A stretch of DNA of 64,000 bases, from assembly GCA_033239525.1 (NCBI GenBank), contig BSYO01000014.1:19018021-19082020 (forward strand), read 5' to 3'. Both the position numbers and the translations under genes were made by a program. Below, piece after piece: positions 11,501 through 23,640 of this stretch (position 1 is the first letter of the stretch; each line of letters starts with the position of its first letter). Below the pieces are notes generated by a model that did not search any database, was not told where the DNA came from, and saw only the letters and a list, made by a program, of their open reading frames with translations. Source of the stretch: Nepenthes gracilis. Taxonomy: Eukaryota; Streptophyta; Magnoliopsida; Caryophyllales; Nepenthaceae.

Positions 11501-11526
11501 GACGGTCAATGTCTGAGTTGACCGTC
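11501..11526. promoter_or_regulatory. Inverted W-box pair 2 in solo LTR
   Basis: GACGGTCAAT, a short spacer, then GTTGACCGTC. Same palindromic layout as the pair at 11351, with one arm changed from CAAC to CAAT. Confidence 0.45.
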
Positions 11527-11645
11527 AGCTTGTTGGCCGCCTTCCTGGAGAACGAAGGGAGAGCGGCGGGCGACCAACTGATGGGCTGTGGGACAGAATG
11601 GAATAGGCCCATCACTGTTGCAAAGCCTCTAAAGGCCCAACAAAC

Positions 11646-11666
11646 TGGTCAACGCCGGGTTGACCG
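11646..11666. promoter_or_regulatory. Inverted W-box pair 3 in solo LTR
   Basis: GGTCAAC, a 5-bp spacer and GTTGACC. Confidence 0.45.
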
Positions 11667-11692
11667 TTTGTGAGCAAGTCGGCCGCCTGGAT

Positions 11693-11715
11693 GGTCAACG
11701 CTAACGTTGACCGTC
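11693..11715. promoter_or_regulatory. Inverted W-box pair 4 in solo LTR
   Basis: GGTCAACG, a short spacer and CGTTGACC. A further tandem GTTGAC...GTTGACC follows at about 11766-11787. Confidence 0.45.
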
Positions 11716-11823
11716 CTTGGGCCTTTTGGTTCCTGGGCCCGTCTTCTTACTGGGCCGCTAGAAACGTTGACTGGGCTTCTGTTGACCTTTCTTTGGGCCA
11801 GCCCATCATTGGTGTACCCATCA

Positions 11824-12399
11824 GATATAATTTGGTCAAATCGTCCTATAATTTTTCTCCCTCATTCTAAAGAAATTTTTTCGCATAAAAATTAGGTGTT
11901 CTTCATTATTTATAATTATTATTTAATTATTGTGTGTTATTGATTGATTCCTCATGGTACAAATAAGCAGTCTGGAGCTCAACAGCATCTACATCCATGT
12001 TGAATGGTACACCAAAATTTAACCACTTTAAAGTCAAGAACAAATTTCTACAAACATATCAAACTACTGTACCATTGTTTGGACTATTGAAGAAACAAAA
12101 ATTATCAATAATAGACAAGTAAAGCATGCAAAAAATCAATACATAAATTTTACATGGATATTCCTTATGAATCAAAAAGTGAATTTATAGGACTTCTAAT
12201 TCATATAAAATCTACAATGATTGTGAGAACAGATACACAAACCTCAATACCTCATTTGGTTTTACTACAACTTTAATAAATTAAGGTTAATAAAATTATA
12301 GGTGATAGTTTGAAGAGAACCACTGACTAAATTAATTTCCAAAACAACAAATTAAATAACATGTCTAAAGATTGTGAAAGTTGAAATGATATTTAGAGC
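11824..12399. other. AT-rich sequence after solo LTR
   Basis: The first 150 bases resemble the 3' part of the H-type LTR (runs such as AAAGAAATTTTTTCGCATAAAAATTA). The rest may be the diverged start of the D1 LTR. No gene is visible. Confidence 0.3.
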
Positions 12400-12840
12400 C
12401 CAAATATTTGGCAAATTTTTTTTCTTTTCTCTCTTTCTTTCTCAAACTATCGCCAACGGTATATAAAATGCCTCACAATGAATAACTTAAAGATCGCATA
12501 TGGCTTTAAATTAGGCGTTGACATTCGAACGTCAAAGTGAAAATCTACCTAGGTGCATGAACGCAAGACAAATGCACATTAAGCACAAGAATCACCCAAA
12601 AACTACTAGAATCAACACATAAGCATCTATCATGGCGACCCTCATGCACAAGTGCTAGTACTACACATGCATGTGCGTTCCCACATGATGCTCCATCTAA
12701 CCCTTTCCCTAAAGAACCTCATTCGCTCTAGCATTCATCGTGCAAACCTTCACTAAGCTTCATGTAGCCAGCTAATAAGTCAAAAAATGTATATATGTAA
12801 TAGGTATGAGACTCAAAAGGAATTAACACATACTAATAAA
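12400..12840 (-). repeat. Diverged 3' LTR part of Copia D1
   Basis: This resembles the distal half of the D2 LTRs: a pyrimidine-rich TCTCTTTCTTTCTC stretch, then the region ending TAGGTATGAGACTCAAAAGGAAT, which matches 15390-15420 and 22700-22735. A polypurine-tract-like TTCCCTCACAATCTT (reverse sense) follows directly. The outer end of this LTR was not found. Confidence 0.5.
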
Positions 12841-14604
12841 CATTCCCTCACAATCTTATGGAGGCCAACAGCATTCCAATTATTTCTCAACATATCTCAA
12901 GCTTCTTTGTTTTCACCATTTTTGTCAAAGTATCTTACCTATTTTATATGTCTTGACCTTATTCAGTATCAATATTTTTAAATAAAATACATTCACACCT
13001 AATGATATTTCTAATTAATGTGCTTAGATTAGGTATGAAATGATGAGTTTTTGTAAAGATGAACTGTACTTTGGTTAATGCAAAGCAACACATATTTCTT
13101 TTAAAGTCAATCTCGTGGTAAACTTCTTCGTCCAAATCATCACCGTACTTCCTTCAGTAACATAATGAACTTGGCTTTCATATAGAAAGTATAACATACT
13201 TTTTACAATTTCGATTGGCAAAATATTGCTCATCACATAAATATGATCAAATACCCTGGAATGGACTTCTTAAATCAATATTTTTCGCTATGCCAGATTT
13301 TATAAAGTCGACCAAAATGAGCTAATCATTGCTGAAGCAGAAACATACTCTAAAAAATGCCTTAAAGATAACATAGGATACATTTCATCATGGATCAATA
13401 TTCCCTTTTGGATTCGAAATAAACTAGCTAACTGCTCCCACCATGTGTGTTATATCTAGCCTTATGCTCACATGATGTATATCAAATTATCGACCCCCAA
13501 AGTATAAGGAGGTTTATTCAGTTCAACCTTCTCCTTCAATGTGGAAGGCCTTTGCTGTGTACATATCTTGAAGCCATTGGCAAGAGGAGTCCCAATCAAC
13601 ATTAATTTCTCACATTGGAGCGTTGAAGCACATTTTTGTAAAAGCTCTCATGAAACATCCTTATCTTCTTCTCCTCCCGATTCTAAAAAAGTCTTACGTT
13701 GAAAATTTGTTTCACTAGTCCCGAGTCTTTCATAAAAAATACTTAATTGCTTTTTTAGCTTGTCAATTTGGAATGCACTCTTCCTAATGATGAGCATATC
13801 ATTTATATAGCGTAAAAGGATAATAAAATATCATTTCAAAAACCTTCTATGAAAACAAAATGATTTAAAATCGTACTTTTGACACCTTCCTTTAACATGA
13901 TATATTTAAATTTTTTATACCATTGCCTTGGAGCCGACTTAAGAACATTGAAGCTCTTCTTTAAATGGCACACTATGTGCTCCTTCCCAACTTTGAATTC
14001 TTTTAGTTGCTTTATATAGATCTTATCAAAATCAATATAGATGAGCGCCATTTGCACATCATGTTCTTCAACTTCAAGATCAAGACATGTCATCAAATCG
14101 AGGACTACATGAATAAAGGACACGTTTATCATCAGATAAAAAGTTCCCTCAAAATCAATGTGCTTATATAGATTGAAGTTTTTCACAATCAACCTTACTT
14201 TTTATTTTGGTTGTGGATTGTCGTATTCAAACTTTAATTGGTACACTAATTTATTTTTGAATGCCTACTTGCCCTTAAACAACTTTATCTCCTCAAACGT
14301 GTAATTTTTGTATAAGGATATCGTCTCATCTTACACTGCATCCATCTACTCCCGTTTGTAATCATCCTATATCGCTTCTTCAAAGCATTCCGACTCTCCA
14401 TCATTGATAAGTAATACATACTCATTCATCGATAGGAGAGTGGAAGAACATCAATCTCTCATAAATTGTCATTGTGAAATAGTCGTAAAATCATCTCATA
14501 GCATCTTTAGGAAAAGGTCATAGTGGTATCGGCATGGAACTATCAAAGGCACATGTTTTGCCTATTGATTACTAAATGTTTTGCAAGGCTACCAATGTAG
14601 CTAC
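12841..14604 (-). pseudogene. Copia D1 pol remnant, truncated
   Basis: Decayed minus-strand pol. RNase H similarity lies at about 13020-13290 and RT at 13680-14200. The best stretch (14192-13836) reads DLEVEEHDVQMALIYIDFDKIYIKQL and LKSAPRQWYKKFKYIM. The catalytic motif near 13795-13806 reads YINDM where active elements have YVDDM. The connection region follows to about 14560, then sequence stops at the D2 LTR. Gag, protease and integrase are absent, so D1 is truncated, either by deletion or by the D2 insertion. Confidence 0.7.
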
Positions 14605-15432
14605 TATTGGGTTTTGAACGCTTTATTTAACCCGTGAGAAGATGAATTGATAATACACAGCAAGATAATGATAATCACAAATAATAAGATACACAAAATT
14701 TTATGCAGAAACTTCTTTTAAAATAAGGGAAAAAAGCATTGGATTATAAGTCCTAAGAATATCTATTAAGTAATAAGTTTTAATTATAAAAATCTCCAAC
14801 AAATATAATGATATAATGCCCCATAATATTAAACCTAAATAATGAAGAGTACAAGAAGAAAGAGAAGAAATATAATTGATAAAAATATCCTTCATAATAA
14901 CAAGAACAATATATTCAAGGTCGGTGGAGAGTAGAATATAATTTGGGACTCAAATGAATGAACAAATATTTCTCTTTTCTCTTTTTTCTCTCTTTCTCTT
15001 ACTTTTCTCACTGTATCAACGCTCAATAACTCAAAAATACCAAAGAATAACTCTAAAATTACATCATGATAATTTCATATAAGGAATGGTGTATCAGTGT
15101 CTATTAAGTACACATCAAGTGCAAGCCCACTATGTAATCTGTGAATGAATGCCCCTCAGGTGCAGAATACTCTAGATAAAATGCACATGTGTGCCTCTCA
15201 TGGGCACATCAGATGCCTTCAATTCGGATAAAATACACATGTGTGCCTCTCAAGTGCTCATCGAGCACCTCCATTTAAGACAAATAGCGGACATGTGCAA
15301 ATTAGAAGCCTGTCATATTCCACTCAACAATTATTCCTCCGATCATGCCAAACTCATGCGTCATTATACATATTACCGAACAATGTATCAAATAGATATG
15401 AGATTTAGAATGGAATGACTCATAACTCAACA
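14605..15432 (-). repeat. 3' LTR of D2
   Basis: Begins TATTGGGTTTTGAACGC (first bases decayed from TGTTGGG) and ends ACTCAACA. It is homologous to 21921-22752 along its length, including a GC-richer block of GTGC-type motifs near 15110-15310. Confidence 0.75.
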
Positions 15433-15449
15433 AATTTTTCCTCATGATC

Positions 15450-16417
15450 ATATAGAGGCTATCATTATCCCAACTACAATTTAACAAGTTTTAAGCTTTT
15501 TCCATTTCATTATTTGGGTTATCATGTCATACCCATGCTCCTCGATTCTAATCTTATTAAGTGTTAGTAACTTTGAATTAATAATATTCCTCACCTAATA
15601 ATATCTAGTATCAATACGCTTTAATCGGGAATGAAATAATGAGTTTCTACAAATGTGAATAACATTTTAATTATCACAAACTAGCACATATCACTCTTAT
15701 TTAAAGTTGAATCTCACATAAATTTTATTATCCACAGCAACTCCTTACTTCTGTCACTGCAATATATTTTACTTCAATGATAGAGAGAAATATATATATA
15801 TTTTTTCCATTTAGATTGCCACAAAATAGCTCCTCCCGCAAATATAATTAGGTACCTTGAGGTAGATTTTTGAAGGTCAATATCGTTAGCCATAACTGTA
15901 TTAATATATCTAACCAAAAATAGCTTGTCATTTTCAAAACACAAATATAATTTAAAAGTTTCTCAAAAATATCTCAATATCTATTTTATTACAGACTAAT
16001 ATTCCTTTCCTGGGTTAGAAATGAATTGGCTGGTTGTTTCAACTACATAAGTTATATCTAGCCTCGTACATACCATTGTATATATCAAATTGCTCACAAT
16101 CAAAGAATAAGGGATGTCTCATGCTTGCTTTTTCATCATTCGTAGGAGGGTATTTCTAAGTGCTCAACTTGAAGTGGTTGGGCAACAGGGTATTTACTAG
16201 CTTAGACTTCTTTTTATTAAAGCGTTGAAATACTTTTTTAATATAGCACTCGTGCGACATCTACAATTTTTTCGCATTTTGGTCATAAAATATTTTTGTA
16301 CCAATAATTTACTTTGTTGGCCCAATCTGTTATGGCAAAAGATTCCTAAGCTACTCCTACAACTCTACAATTCGAGAGGTATTTCATCTTATAATTAGCA
16401 TGTCATTTATATTATTA
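15450..16417 (-). pseudogene. D2 RNase H and RT C-terminal part
   Basis: Minus-strand decayed codons collinear with element A from the end of RNase H (about 15600-15800) to the RT thumb. At the right edge is the start of the catalytic motif, read as I-N-D-M (about 16401-16412) in place of V-D-D-M. The solo LTR insertion at 16418 cuts immediately beside this motif. No open frame of useful length survives. Confidence 0.65.
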
Positions 16418-18899
16418 TGTCTCAAATCTCGATCGCAAATTAAATTCCTAATCAAAATATTATTACTTAACCAATTAATCCACTAATTAATTTTTGAACG
16501 TCAATTCCATATCGATACCTTGACCGACTACAATTAAATTATTACAATTTTATACACAGGACCTGAATTAAGTGTCATGTCACATGTGGCTTGACATTGA
16601 TCCAAAAATATAACATCGGACCTTACGTAATGGATGATGCCAGCTCATTACATAATTAGAGTATACAAATACAAAAACGTAAATTATAAACACTACTACT
16701 AGACAGCCAACACACATACCGACAAACTATAAATATAAACTAAAATTGACATCTAATTATTGAACAACCGACAATTCTTAAACTAAATTATAACCTATTG
16801 CCTGGAATTAGAAACATCAACTTATTACATCACCCAGCACATTCTAAAGCTCTCCAAACTTAACATGATACATTAACCGAAACCGAACACCATAATATAA
16901 CTTTTAGACATTAAAACGCTGTCTGAAGGCCAACTACATCACAAACTATTGTATGAAATTGAAATTTAAGACGAACTCGCAATATTACCTACTATCTGAA
17001 AATATAAAACAATATTAAATATTGTCTGAAATAATATTATAAACCACAAATATAACAATCTAAATTTTTCATATTAGCCCATCCTTCAATCAAGTTCATC
17101 TGGCAAGAACTTGTGCATCTAATCTAAAGATGTTTGAAAACAACAATGAGGGAGTTAAGAGCTCAACAATGCACTATAATATATTAATAAATATTTATAT
17201 ATTATATTAAAACATAATGAACAAACTATAGAATATGATCGGATATAATAATATGATATTTTTATAATACTTATGCAAGAAATTCAATTTATACATCTCC
17301 AGGTTTTTTATCATGTTCTTAATCAATTTATATTATCAAAATATGTTTAATTCTTATTTTTCTTAGGAACTAATGCCAATAGGACTTATCGACTAAAGGA
17401 ACAAACAATTGAAGCCCGAATTATATATACTTTTACACAACCGAATGTCATACGTTTCTATTTAAGACTAAAAGGTGGGCTGTCTATATATCACCCAATA
17501 GATAAGGCCAAACGCCGCTTTTCACTCACGAATGATAAGTTTGAATATCGATATGTCATTATAATATATTAAGATATGTCATAATATACTATCCGTTAAA
17601 TTATATCCATAGTCCAATATAATTTTTTAAAAAAACTCTATACTTTTCTTCTTAATACATAATTTTCTCACTCTTGGAGAAAATGATTATATTTTTTAAC
17701 TTAATTGCATAGTTTTTCTTCAATCATTCTTTAATTTTATGCTTGACATTCTATAAAACTTGGCTATGATAAAATTATAAGGAATGAAATGTTAAATTAA
17801 CCATTTAATGTGAAAAATTCAGCAAGTATATACAAAATTTAGCATGTATATAGAATTTATAAAAATTTTGGAATATGTAGGTTCAATTATGTGTATTATT
17901 AAGTTCATATAACCCATATATGTGATATTTTTAAGTATGTGAAATCAAATATACGAATTTAATGTGTTTAATGATCAAAGTTCAACAAGATAACAGCAAA
18001 ATCAATAACACGCAGAATTTTAGCTTAAGAACATAATGCAGAATAATTTACATGATTTTCAGAACGCTACATGAATTTCTAGAACATATACCAGCATTTT
18101 TCAAACATGCAAAAGTATTATCCATAAAATTAAACATGCAGGGATAGTAAACCAAAAATTCAGACCATGCATGAAGATGATTTGCAGTTTTTAGAACATA
18201 TATACATTATACTTAAACTTACGAATAAATTATCATGAAATCTTGCTAAAATATCATGAAAAACTTACATGTATACTCAATACAAACATGTTAACTTCAA
18301 AATTATAATTTAGATAAGTATTAGAATAAGAGCACTCAAGAGATTTGACAAAAAACAGCAACAAATGAAATAGGAGTTTAGAGTGTACTTGCCTTCACTT
18401 CAATTTATCCAAATTCTCACTTGAATCAACTAAATTTCGAGTTCCTTAGCCTTCTCTCTCTTCTCCTCGATTAGTTCTCTCTCTAGACATAGAAAATGCT
18501 AAACAAATAACAAAAATCAGCTCATGTGTCATATTTATACAACAGTGCGCTTGCACGCAGAATCAAGTGCGCGTTATGCATTGAGCACAAGTTCATTATG
18601 CCCAAGCGCAGCTCAAGCGTGCCTCAAGTGCAAAGCTATTGCCAATGACCGCTCGAGTGTCCCTCGGGTGCACATCAAATGTGAGCAATCTGCTAATCAA
18701 GCACTCGTGCGTTGGTCAAGCGCTCCTCATGCGTTGACCCACGAGTTTTGGTGCTCAAACGCAAGTTGGGCCTCCATCAGGTACTGAACTGGTCTAATTT
18801 TGACTCTTTATCTTAATTTTTCACATTCTTTGACCTCAATTCTAATTATATTAGTTTAATAATTCAAGATTATCATTAATCAAAAACTTGAGCCTTACA
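16418..18899 (-). mobile_element. Solo LTR, about 2.48 kb, inside D2 RT
   Basis: On the minus strand the segment begins TGTAAGGCTCAAG and ends GAGATTTGAGACA, so it has TG...CA ends with a short imperfect inverted repeat. D2 RT sequence is continuous on either side when it is removed. A TATA-like TATAAATA lies on the minus strand at about 18531-18538, followed downstream by a purine-rich leader. This looks like an LTR promoter. There is no coding content. The ends resemble long-LTR Ty3/Gypsy elements, which is inference. A clean target duplication is not resolved. Confidence 0.65.
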
Positions 18900-19400
18900 C
18901 ATATATAGTAAAAAAATGACAAAATCGTATTTCAAAAATCTTTGGATAAAAATATAATGGTCCAAAATAAAATTTTGGTAGCCTTAACTCACTATTATGG
19001 ACTCAAACTTCTTATATTATCTCGGGACTTACTTTGACCCGTAAAGACTTTTTTCAATCAGTATACTAGAAGATCCTTCCCCTCTGCTTGGAATCTCTCT
19101 GACTGCTCCATATAAATTTCTTTCTTTAAATCACCAAAGAGAAAAACCGCCCGCACATCTAGTTGTTCAATTTTCAAGTTAGGGATTGTGGCCAATCAAA
19201 GAACCATTCGGATAGAAGAGAACATCACAATTGGAGCAAAGATCTCCTAAAAGTCAATAGCCTTCTACTAGTTAAAGCCTTTCCCAATCAATCTCACTTT
19301 GTATCTTAATTGTGGGTTGTTCTTCTTGTTCTTCAAATGAAAAATCTACTTATTCATCAAACCTTGTTTTCTCTTTGGTATCTTAATCAACTTAAAAGTG
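18900..19400 (-). pseudogene. D2 RT N-terminal part
   Basis: The RT reading resumes to the right of the solo LTR. The complement of 18915-18960 matches the segment just upstream of the catalytic motif in element A. 19085-19290 matches the MEQPEGFE, MDVRTTFLHGE and FAPVVKM regions. Multiple stops. Confidence 0.6.
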
Positions 19401-20640
19401 TAGTTTTCTTGCATTGATTTTATTTCATCTTGCATGGCATCCATCTACTTCGATTTATGCTTATCCTCCATTGCTTTATCAGGACTTTCAAGCTCTCCAT
19501 CATTAGTAGACAACACATATTCATCAGTCAATACATAAGAGAAGGGTTTTCAATTTCTCATGGATTGTCAGAGTAGGATGCTCTTGGCAAGTCCAATAAT
19601 AACATAATGTGCAGTATCATCCACTCCATTAAGAGTTGGAGTCTCATGATCTTTTCCTTCGACATCACCTTGATCACTGTTTTAATTTTGAATCGGCATC
19701 GATGCTAAGGATTTATGATTCATATCACAAAGCCGGCAATTATTGTTCTTGGAAATAACTTTCTTCACTTGGTTACTATCCTTAATAATCACATATTCAA
19801 CAGGCACCATATCCCTTGACCTCACAAACTTCTTTTTTGTCGGATCAAAAAATCGATAGCACAACTTGTCTTTCCCGTAATCGAGAAAAATGCATTGTCT
19901 TATCTTAAACTAAAGCTTGGACCTCTCATCTTTTGGAATGTGGGCAAATGATGTACATCCAAATACATACAAATAGTCATAAGAAGCCTCCTTTTTGAAC
20001 CACACCTTTTCTAGTATTTCACCATTTAATGGGCTACTCGGTGAGAAGTTAAGTACGTGTGCCACAATATTCTAAACTTCCCCCTAAAATGAACTAAGGA
20101 GCTTCGCCTCCGAAAGTATATAACGAACTCTCTCAATCTACATTTTGTTTATTGTCTCGGCCACACCATTCAATTACAGTATCTTTGATAGAGTTCTTTG
20201 GTTACGAATTCTGTTGGTCCAATAATATACATCAAATTCTCAATATATTCCCCTCTATTCTCACTCCAGATGTATTTCAACTTCTTCCCTATTTGTCTCT
20301 CAACTGAAGCATGAAATTGTCTAAAGATATCAAGAATTTGATCCTTCGACTTCAAGGAATATATCCACAATTTTTTCAAACAATTATTAATAAACATAAT
20401 AAAAAAAAAGTGCTCATCCAACTTTCTTCACTTTGAGAGGGCCGCATATATCGGTATGGGGTAAGTGCATGAGTTTTTATGAAATTAAACTCTTCATTGT
20501 TTCTATACCATGTAATGAATACAAGTTTTTAACTTTACTACCTTCACGCTCCAAAAGAAATTCTTATTGACTAGGCAATTTAGCCTCTTTTCATTCATGT
20601 GGCCTAATCGACTGTACTATAAGTCTAAAAACTCATGCTT
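19401..20640 (-). pseudogene. D2 integrase and linker remnant
   Basis: The frame at 20421-20170 reads FINNCLKKLWIYSLKSKDQI, then YIWSENRGEYIENL. The second catalytic Asp of integrase (SDNG in element A) is replaced here by SENR. The integrase C-terminus (YRFFDPTKKKFVRSRDMV) is at 19864-19682. The catalytic Glu region lies in between and is heavily mutated. Non-functional. Confidence 0.7.
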
Positions 20641-21915
20641 CAAGGCACGTGTATATCTCCAATTAAAATTAAGGCTTGCAATACATACAAGATGGAAATC
20701 TTCTTGTCCCAAGTCCCTACTAGAGATCCTCTAATTAGCTTCCATGCGTATTCATAAAAGGTGTTGTAGAACCCTTCATTGTCAAGTTTGCTTGCCAAAA
20801 TACTATTCAGCCGACTATATTTATACATCCCTCAATAATAACTTAGTTTCATTACCTGTAATCAAATACACGTCACCACAACCTACAATTTAGGACGCAC
20901 CCATATTTTTCATCTTTAACACTCTGAATTAATTGAGAGTGCAAGATATGAAAAATTCTTTTCTTGATGTAACATGTAATGATGTGTTGTTATCAATTAC
21001 TCAATTTGTCACATGATCTATTAAGGTGATTGCTTCTTCTTCTTTATAAACTAAGAGAAGATCGGGTTTAATAACAATTGAGATTCTTTTCTTATCTCAA
21101 GACTCTCAACCTTTTTCTCATTCTCATCAATATTTTCACGCTTCCACTTGTAATAGTAATTTTTTGTGTACCCCTTTTTCTTGCAGTTGTGGAATTCATA
21201 GTTTTGATATCTTGATCTTGACTTGTTTCAACTCTTCTCATGGGATTTTGGGTCTCATCCTTTTTTTCTTTTTCATAACTTTAAGACTGGTATTTCAGAA
21301 TGTTAGAAAGTGGTGCCTTGTAATCATCTTCTCATCTACTCATCCAACATAGCACCTTTCACTATCTTTAGGGTCACCACACCATTAGGAGCGGTGTTAA
21401 CATTAGTGATTTGTATCCCTTTCCATGAATCTAATAGCGTGGTCAACAAGTATACGGCTAGCAACTCATCATCAAATTTAATATTAATGTCACTCAATTG
21501 ATCAACACATCCCTAAAACTCATTTAGATGATTGACTATAGGAGTATCTTTTATATATCTCACTTGTATAAACTTCATAAAGTGATACAATGTATTATTA
21601 TTGGTCATCGAAGCATTTATCATTTTAAATTTCTCCCACAATAATTTTGCATGTATTTTAGTTTGAATATTATCATCAACAAATTGTCAAATGTAGTCAT
21701 AAATTTGTTCATACTCTAAAACCCATTCTTCATTGGATTTTGATTCGGGCTTTTAAGTAGTAAATACCGAAAGATATATTATTCTAACAAATAATAAATC
21801 CTTCATTTTTCTCCTCCAAATATTATAGTTTGAGTCATTCAAGCATATCATTATATTTCCACCATCCATTTGTCTAAATAAATTTTAAAACGATAATAAC
21901 AACTGGTCTTTGATA
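20641..21915 (-). pseudogene. D2 gag and protease remnant
   Basis: The stretch 20828-20640 matches the post-protease segment (LDNEGFYNTFYEYAWKLIRGS). Further right, decayed nucleocapsid (about 21110-21190) and capsid-like sequences (about 21440-21880) follow in Copia order up to the primer-binding site. There are numerous stops. Confidence 0.6.
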
Positions 21916-21920
21916 ATACT

Positions 21921-22752
21921 TGTTAGATTTTAAACGCCTTTTTGACCCATGAGGAGATGAATTGATAATACATAATAAGATAATAATAATCATAAATAAT
22001 TAGGCACATGTAAAATTTTATTTGAAAACCCTTTTAAAATAAGAAAAGAATTACAAGACTATAAATTCAAAAAATATCAACTAAGTGGTGAATTTTAATT
22101 ATAAAACTTCCAACAAATATAAGGATACAATACCTTATAGTAATAAGGCCAAAGAATAAAGAGTGCATAACAAAAGAGAAGAAATATGATGGATAAAAAA
22201 ATCCTTCATGATGACAAGAATAATGTTCTCAATGTCAGTGAAAAATGAAATACAATTTAAGATTCAAACGAATGAGCATATATTCTACTTCTCTCTTTCA
22301 ATTTCTTTCTCTTTCTCTTGCTTTTCTTACTATGCCGTCACTCAATAATTCAAATACTGCAAAAGAATAAACCTAAAATTGCATTAGGATAATTTTATAT
22401 TAGGAGCGACACACTAGTGCTTGTTAAATATGTATCAGGCACGAGCCCACTGTACAATCAGTACATAATTGTCCCTCAACTGTTGAACACTATGGATAAA
22501 ATACACATGTGTACTTCTCAGGTGTATATCAAGTGCCTCCAATTTGGACAAAATGTGCATGTGTCCCTTTTAGGCGCTAATCAGGTATCTCTATTTTAGA
22601 TAAATAATACACATGCATAGATCAGATGCATGTTATGTGTCATTCAATAATTTTTCCCCCGATTAAGCCAAGGTTCATACATTATCGTGTCTGCTATCAA
22701 ATGTTATATCAAATAGATATGAGACTCATAAGGAAGTGACCCACAACCCAAC
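21921..22752 (-). repeat. 5' LTR of D2
   Basis: Begins TGTTAGATTTTAAACGCC next to a degenerate primer-binding site and ends near CCCAACT. It is the direct repeat partner of 14605-15432. Confidence 0.75.
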
Positions 22753-23640
22753 TGTTGTCAACTCAAAAGCATTGAGTTTTGGGATGCTGGTATGGCTTGC
22801 ATATTCCATTAATAATCACATCTTAGTATCCTTTTTCTTTGCTTTGCTTGGTGTTGAAATTATGGGCATGATTATGGATCATTTGTTAGCAATGGAGCAT
22901 TGGTGTGCCACTGCTTTTAGGGAGTTGGAGTGGTACGTTCTGAGTTGGACTCAATATCTTTCTATCCTCATGCTAAGTATAAGGCCATAGGAGGCTTAGA
23001 AAAGTTAGATGGAAGTTGCGCCGGTGGAAAGTAGTTTGTAGGCTGAAGAGCATGATTGTTTTTCTTCGGAACAGGAAAGGTCCTAGTTTCTATGTTGGTA
23101 AGGTGGATGCATTAAATGATCTTTGCAAAATGCTCGGGAAGGTGAAAGATGACGTTTATGGTAGCATCCATGACATGGAGAAGGTTTGAAGAAATTTACT
23201 GAGGAAGACGGATGTAGTTGGCATCCATAATGAAAATCCTTGATATATCCTTGGCCAAAAGGACCATCCTGGGGTGCCAAATGAGTAATAGGACCTTTGA
23301 GACCTGCTCTAGGAAGGTTGATGCAAAACAAATAGATGAATTGTTGGTTGACATAGACACCCTCAATAGGGTGTTCGATTAGTGCTTTAGTGAGGTTGAG
23401 GTAGCCAAGGAGGCTGAGGTAGCTAAGGTCTAATATTCACACCTGCTGGAATTATGGAAGCTTCTCCAATCTGTGGAGAATGAAGGCATGCTCTTATCAT
23501 GGTTTTTGAGGGGTTGAACATTCAAAAAGTTTTGGTCATTCAACTGATTCTTTCTTATTGTGTTGAATTCCAAGACAATCTAAAAAGGAGATCAGAGGTT
23601 TGATCAATGACTTTTGTGATCAAGTTTTAGGCCTCCATAG
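22753..23640. other. Unidentified coding-like debris
   Basis: Short plus-strand stretches look protein-like, for example CRLKSMIVFLRNRKGPSF and FYVGKVDALNDLCKMLGKVK near 23040-23150, and VEVAKEAEVAKV near 23395-23430. Stops interrupt all frames and the family is not recognised. The last bases (CATAG at 23636-23640) are the left target duplication of element E. The end also matches the start of the tandem repeat that resumes at 27505. Confidence 0.3.

Larger units (their letters stand above)
10463..11823 (+). mobile_element. Solo LTR, 1361 bp
   Basis: The segment begins TGATGCGTACA and ends TGTACCCATCA, an 11-bp nearly perfect terminal inverted repeat of TG...CA type. It is flanked by a perfect 5-bp duplication GATAT (10458-10462 and 11824-11828). 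No internal retrotransposon sequence is present, so it is a solo LTR left by recombination between two LTRs. The superfamily is not determinable from the LTR alone. It carries four inverted pairs of GGTCAAC/GTTGACC. A truncated, reversed relative lies at 46196-46327. Confidence 0.88.
14605..22752 (-). mobile_element. Ty1/Copia retrotransposon D2, decayed
   Basis: Two direct repeats (14605-15432 and 21921-22752) flank a minus-oriented Copia interior in order gag, protease, integrase, RT, RNase H. A polypurine-like tract adjoins the left LTR (15433-15450), and a degenerate initiator-Met primer site adjoins the right LTR (about 21909-21919). The interior is riddled with stops and is split in the RT region by a 2.5-kb solo LTR (16418-18899). 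No matching target duplication is visible at the outer ends, consistent with age or rearrangement. Confidence 0.8.

Noticed and set aside
18524..18787. 87-codon Cys/Ala/Ser-rich frame
   Set aside because: It is inside the 2.5-kb solo LTR, in antisense to its promoter and leader. No family match recognised.
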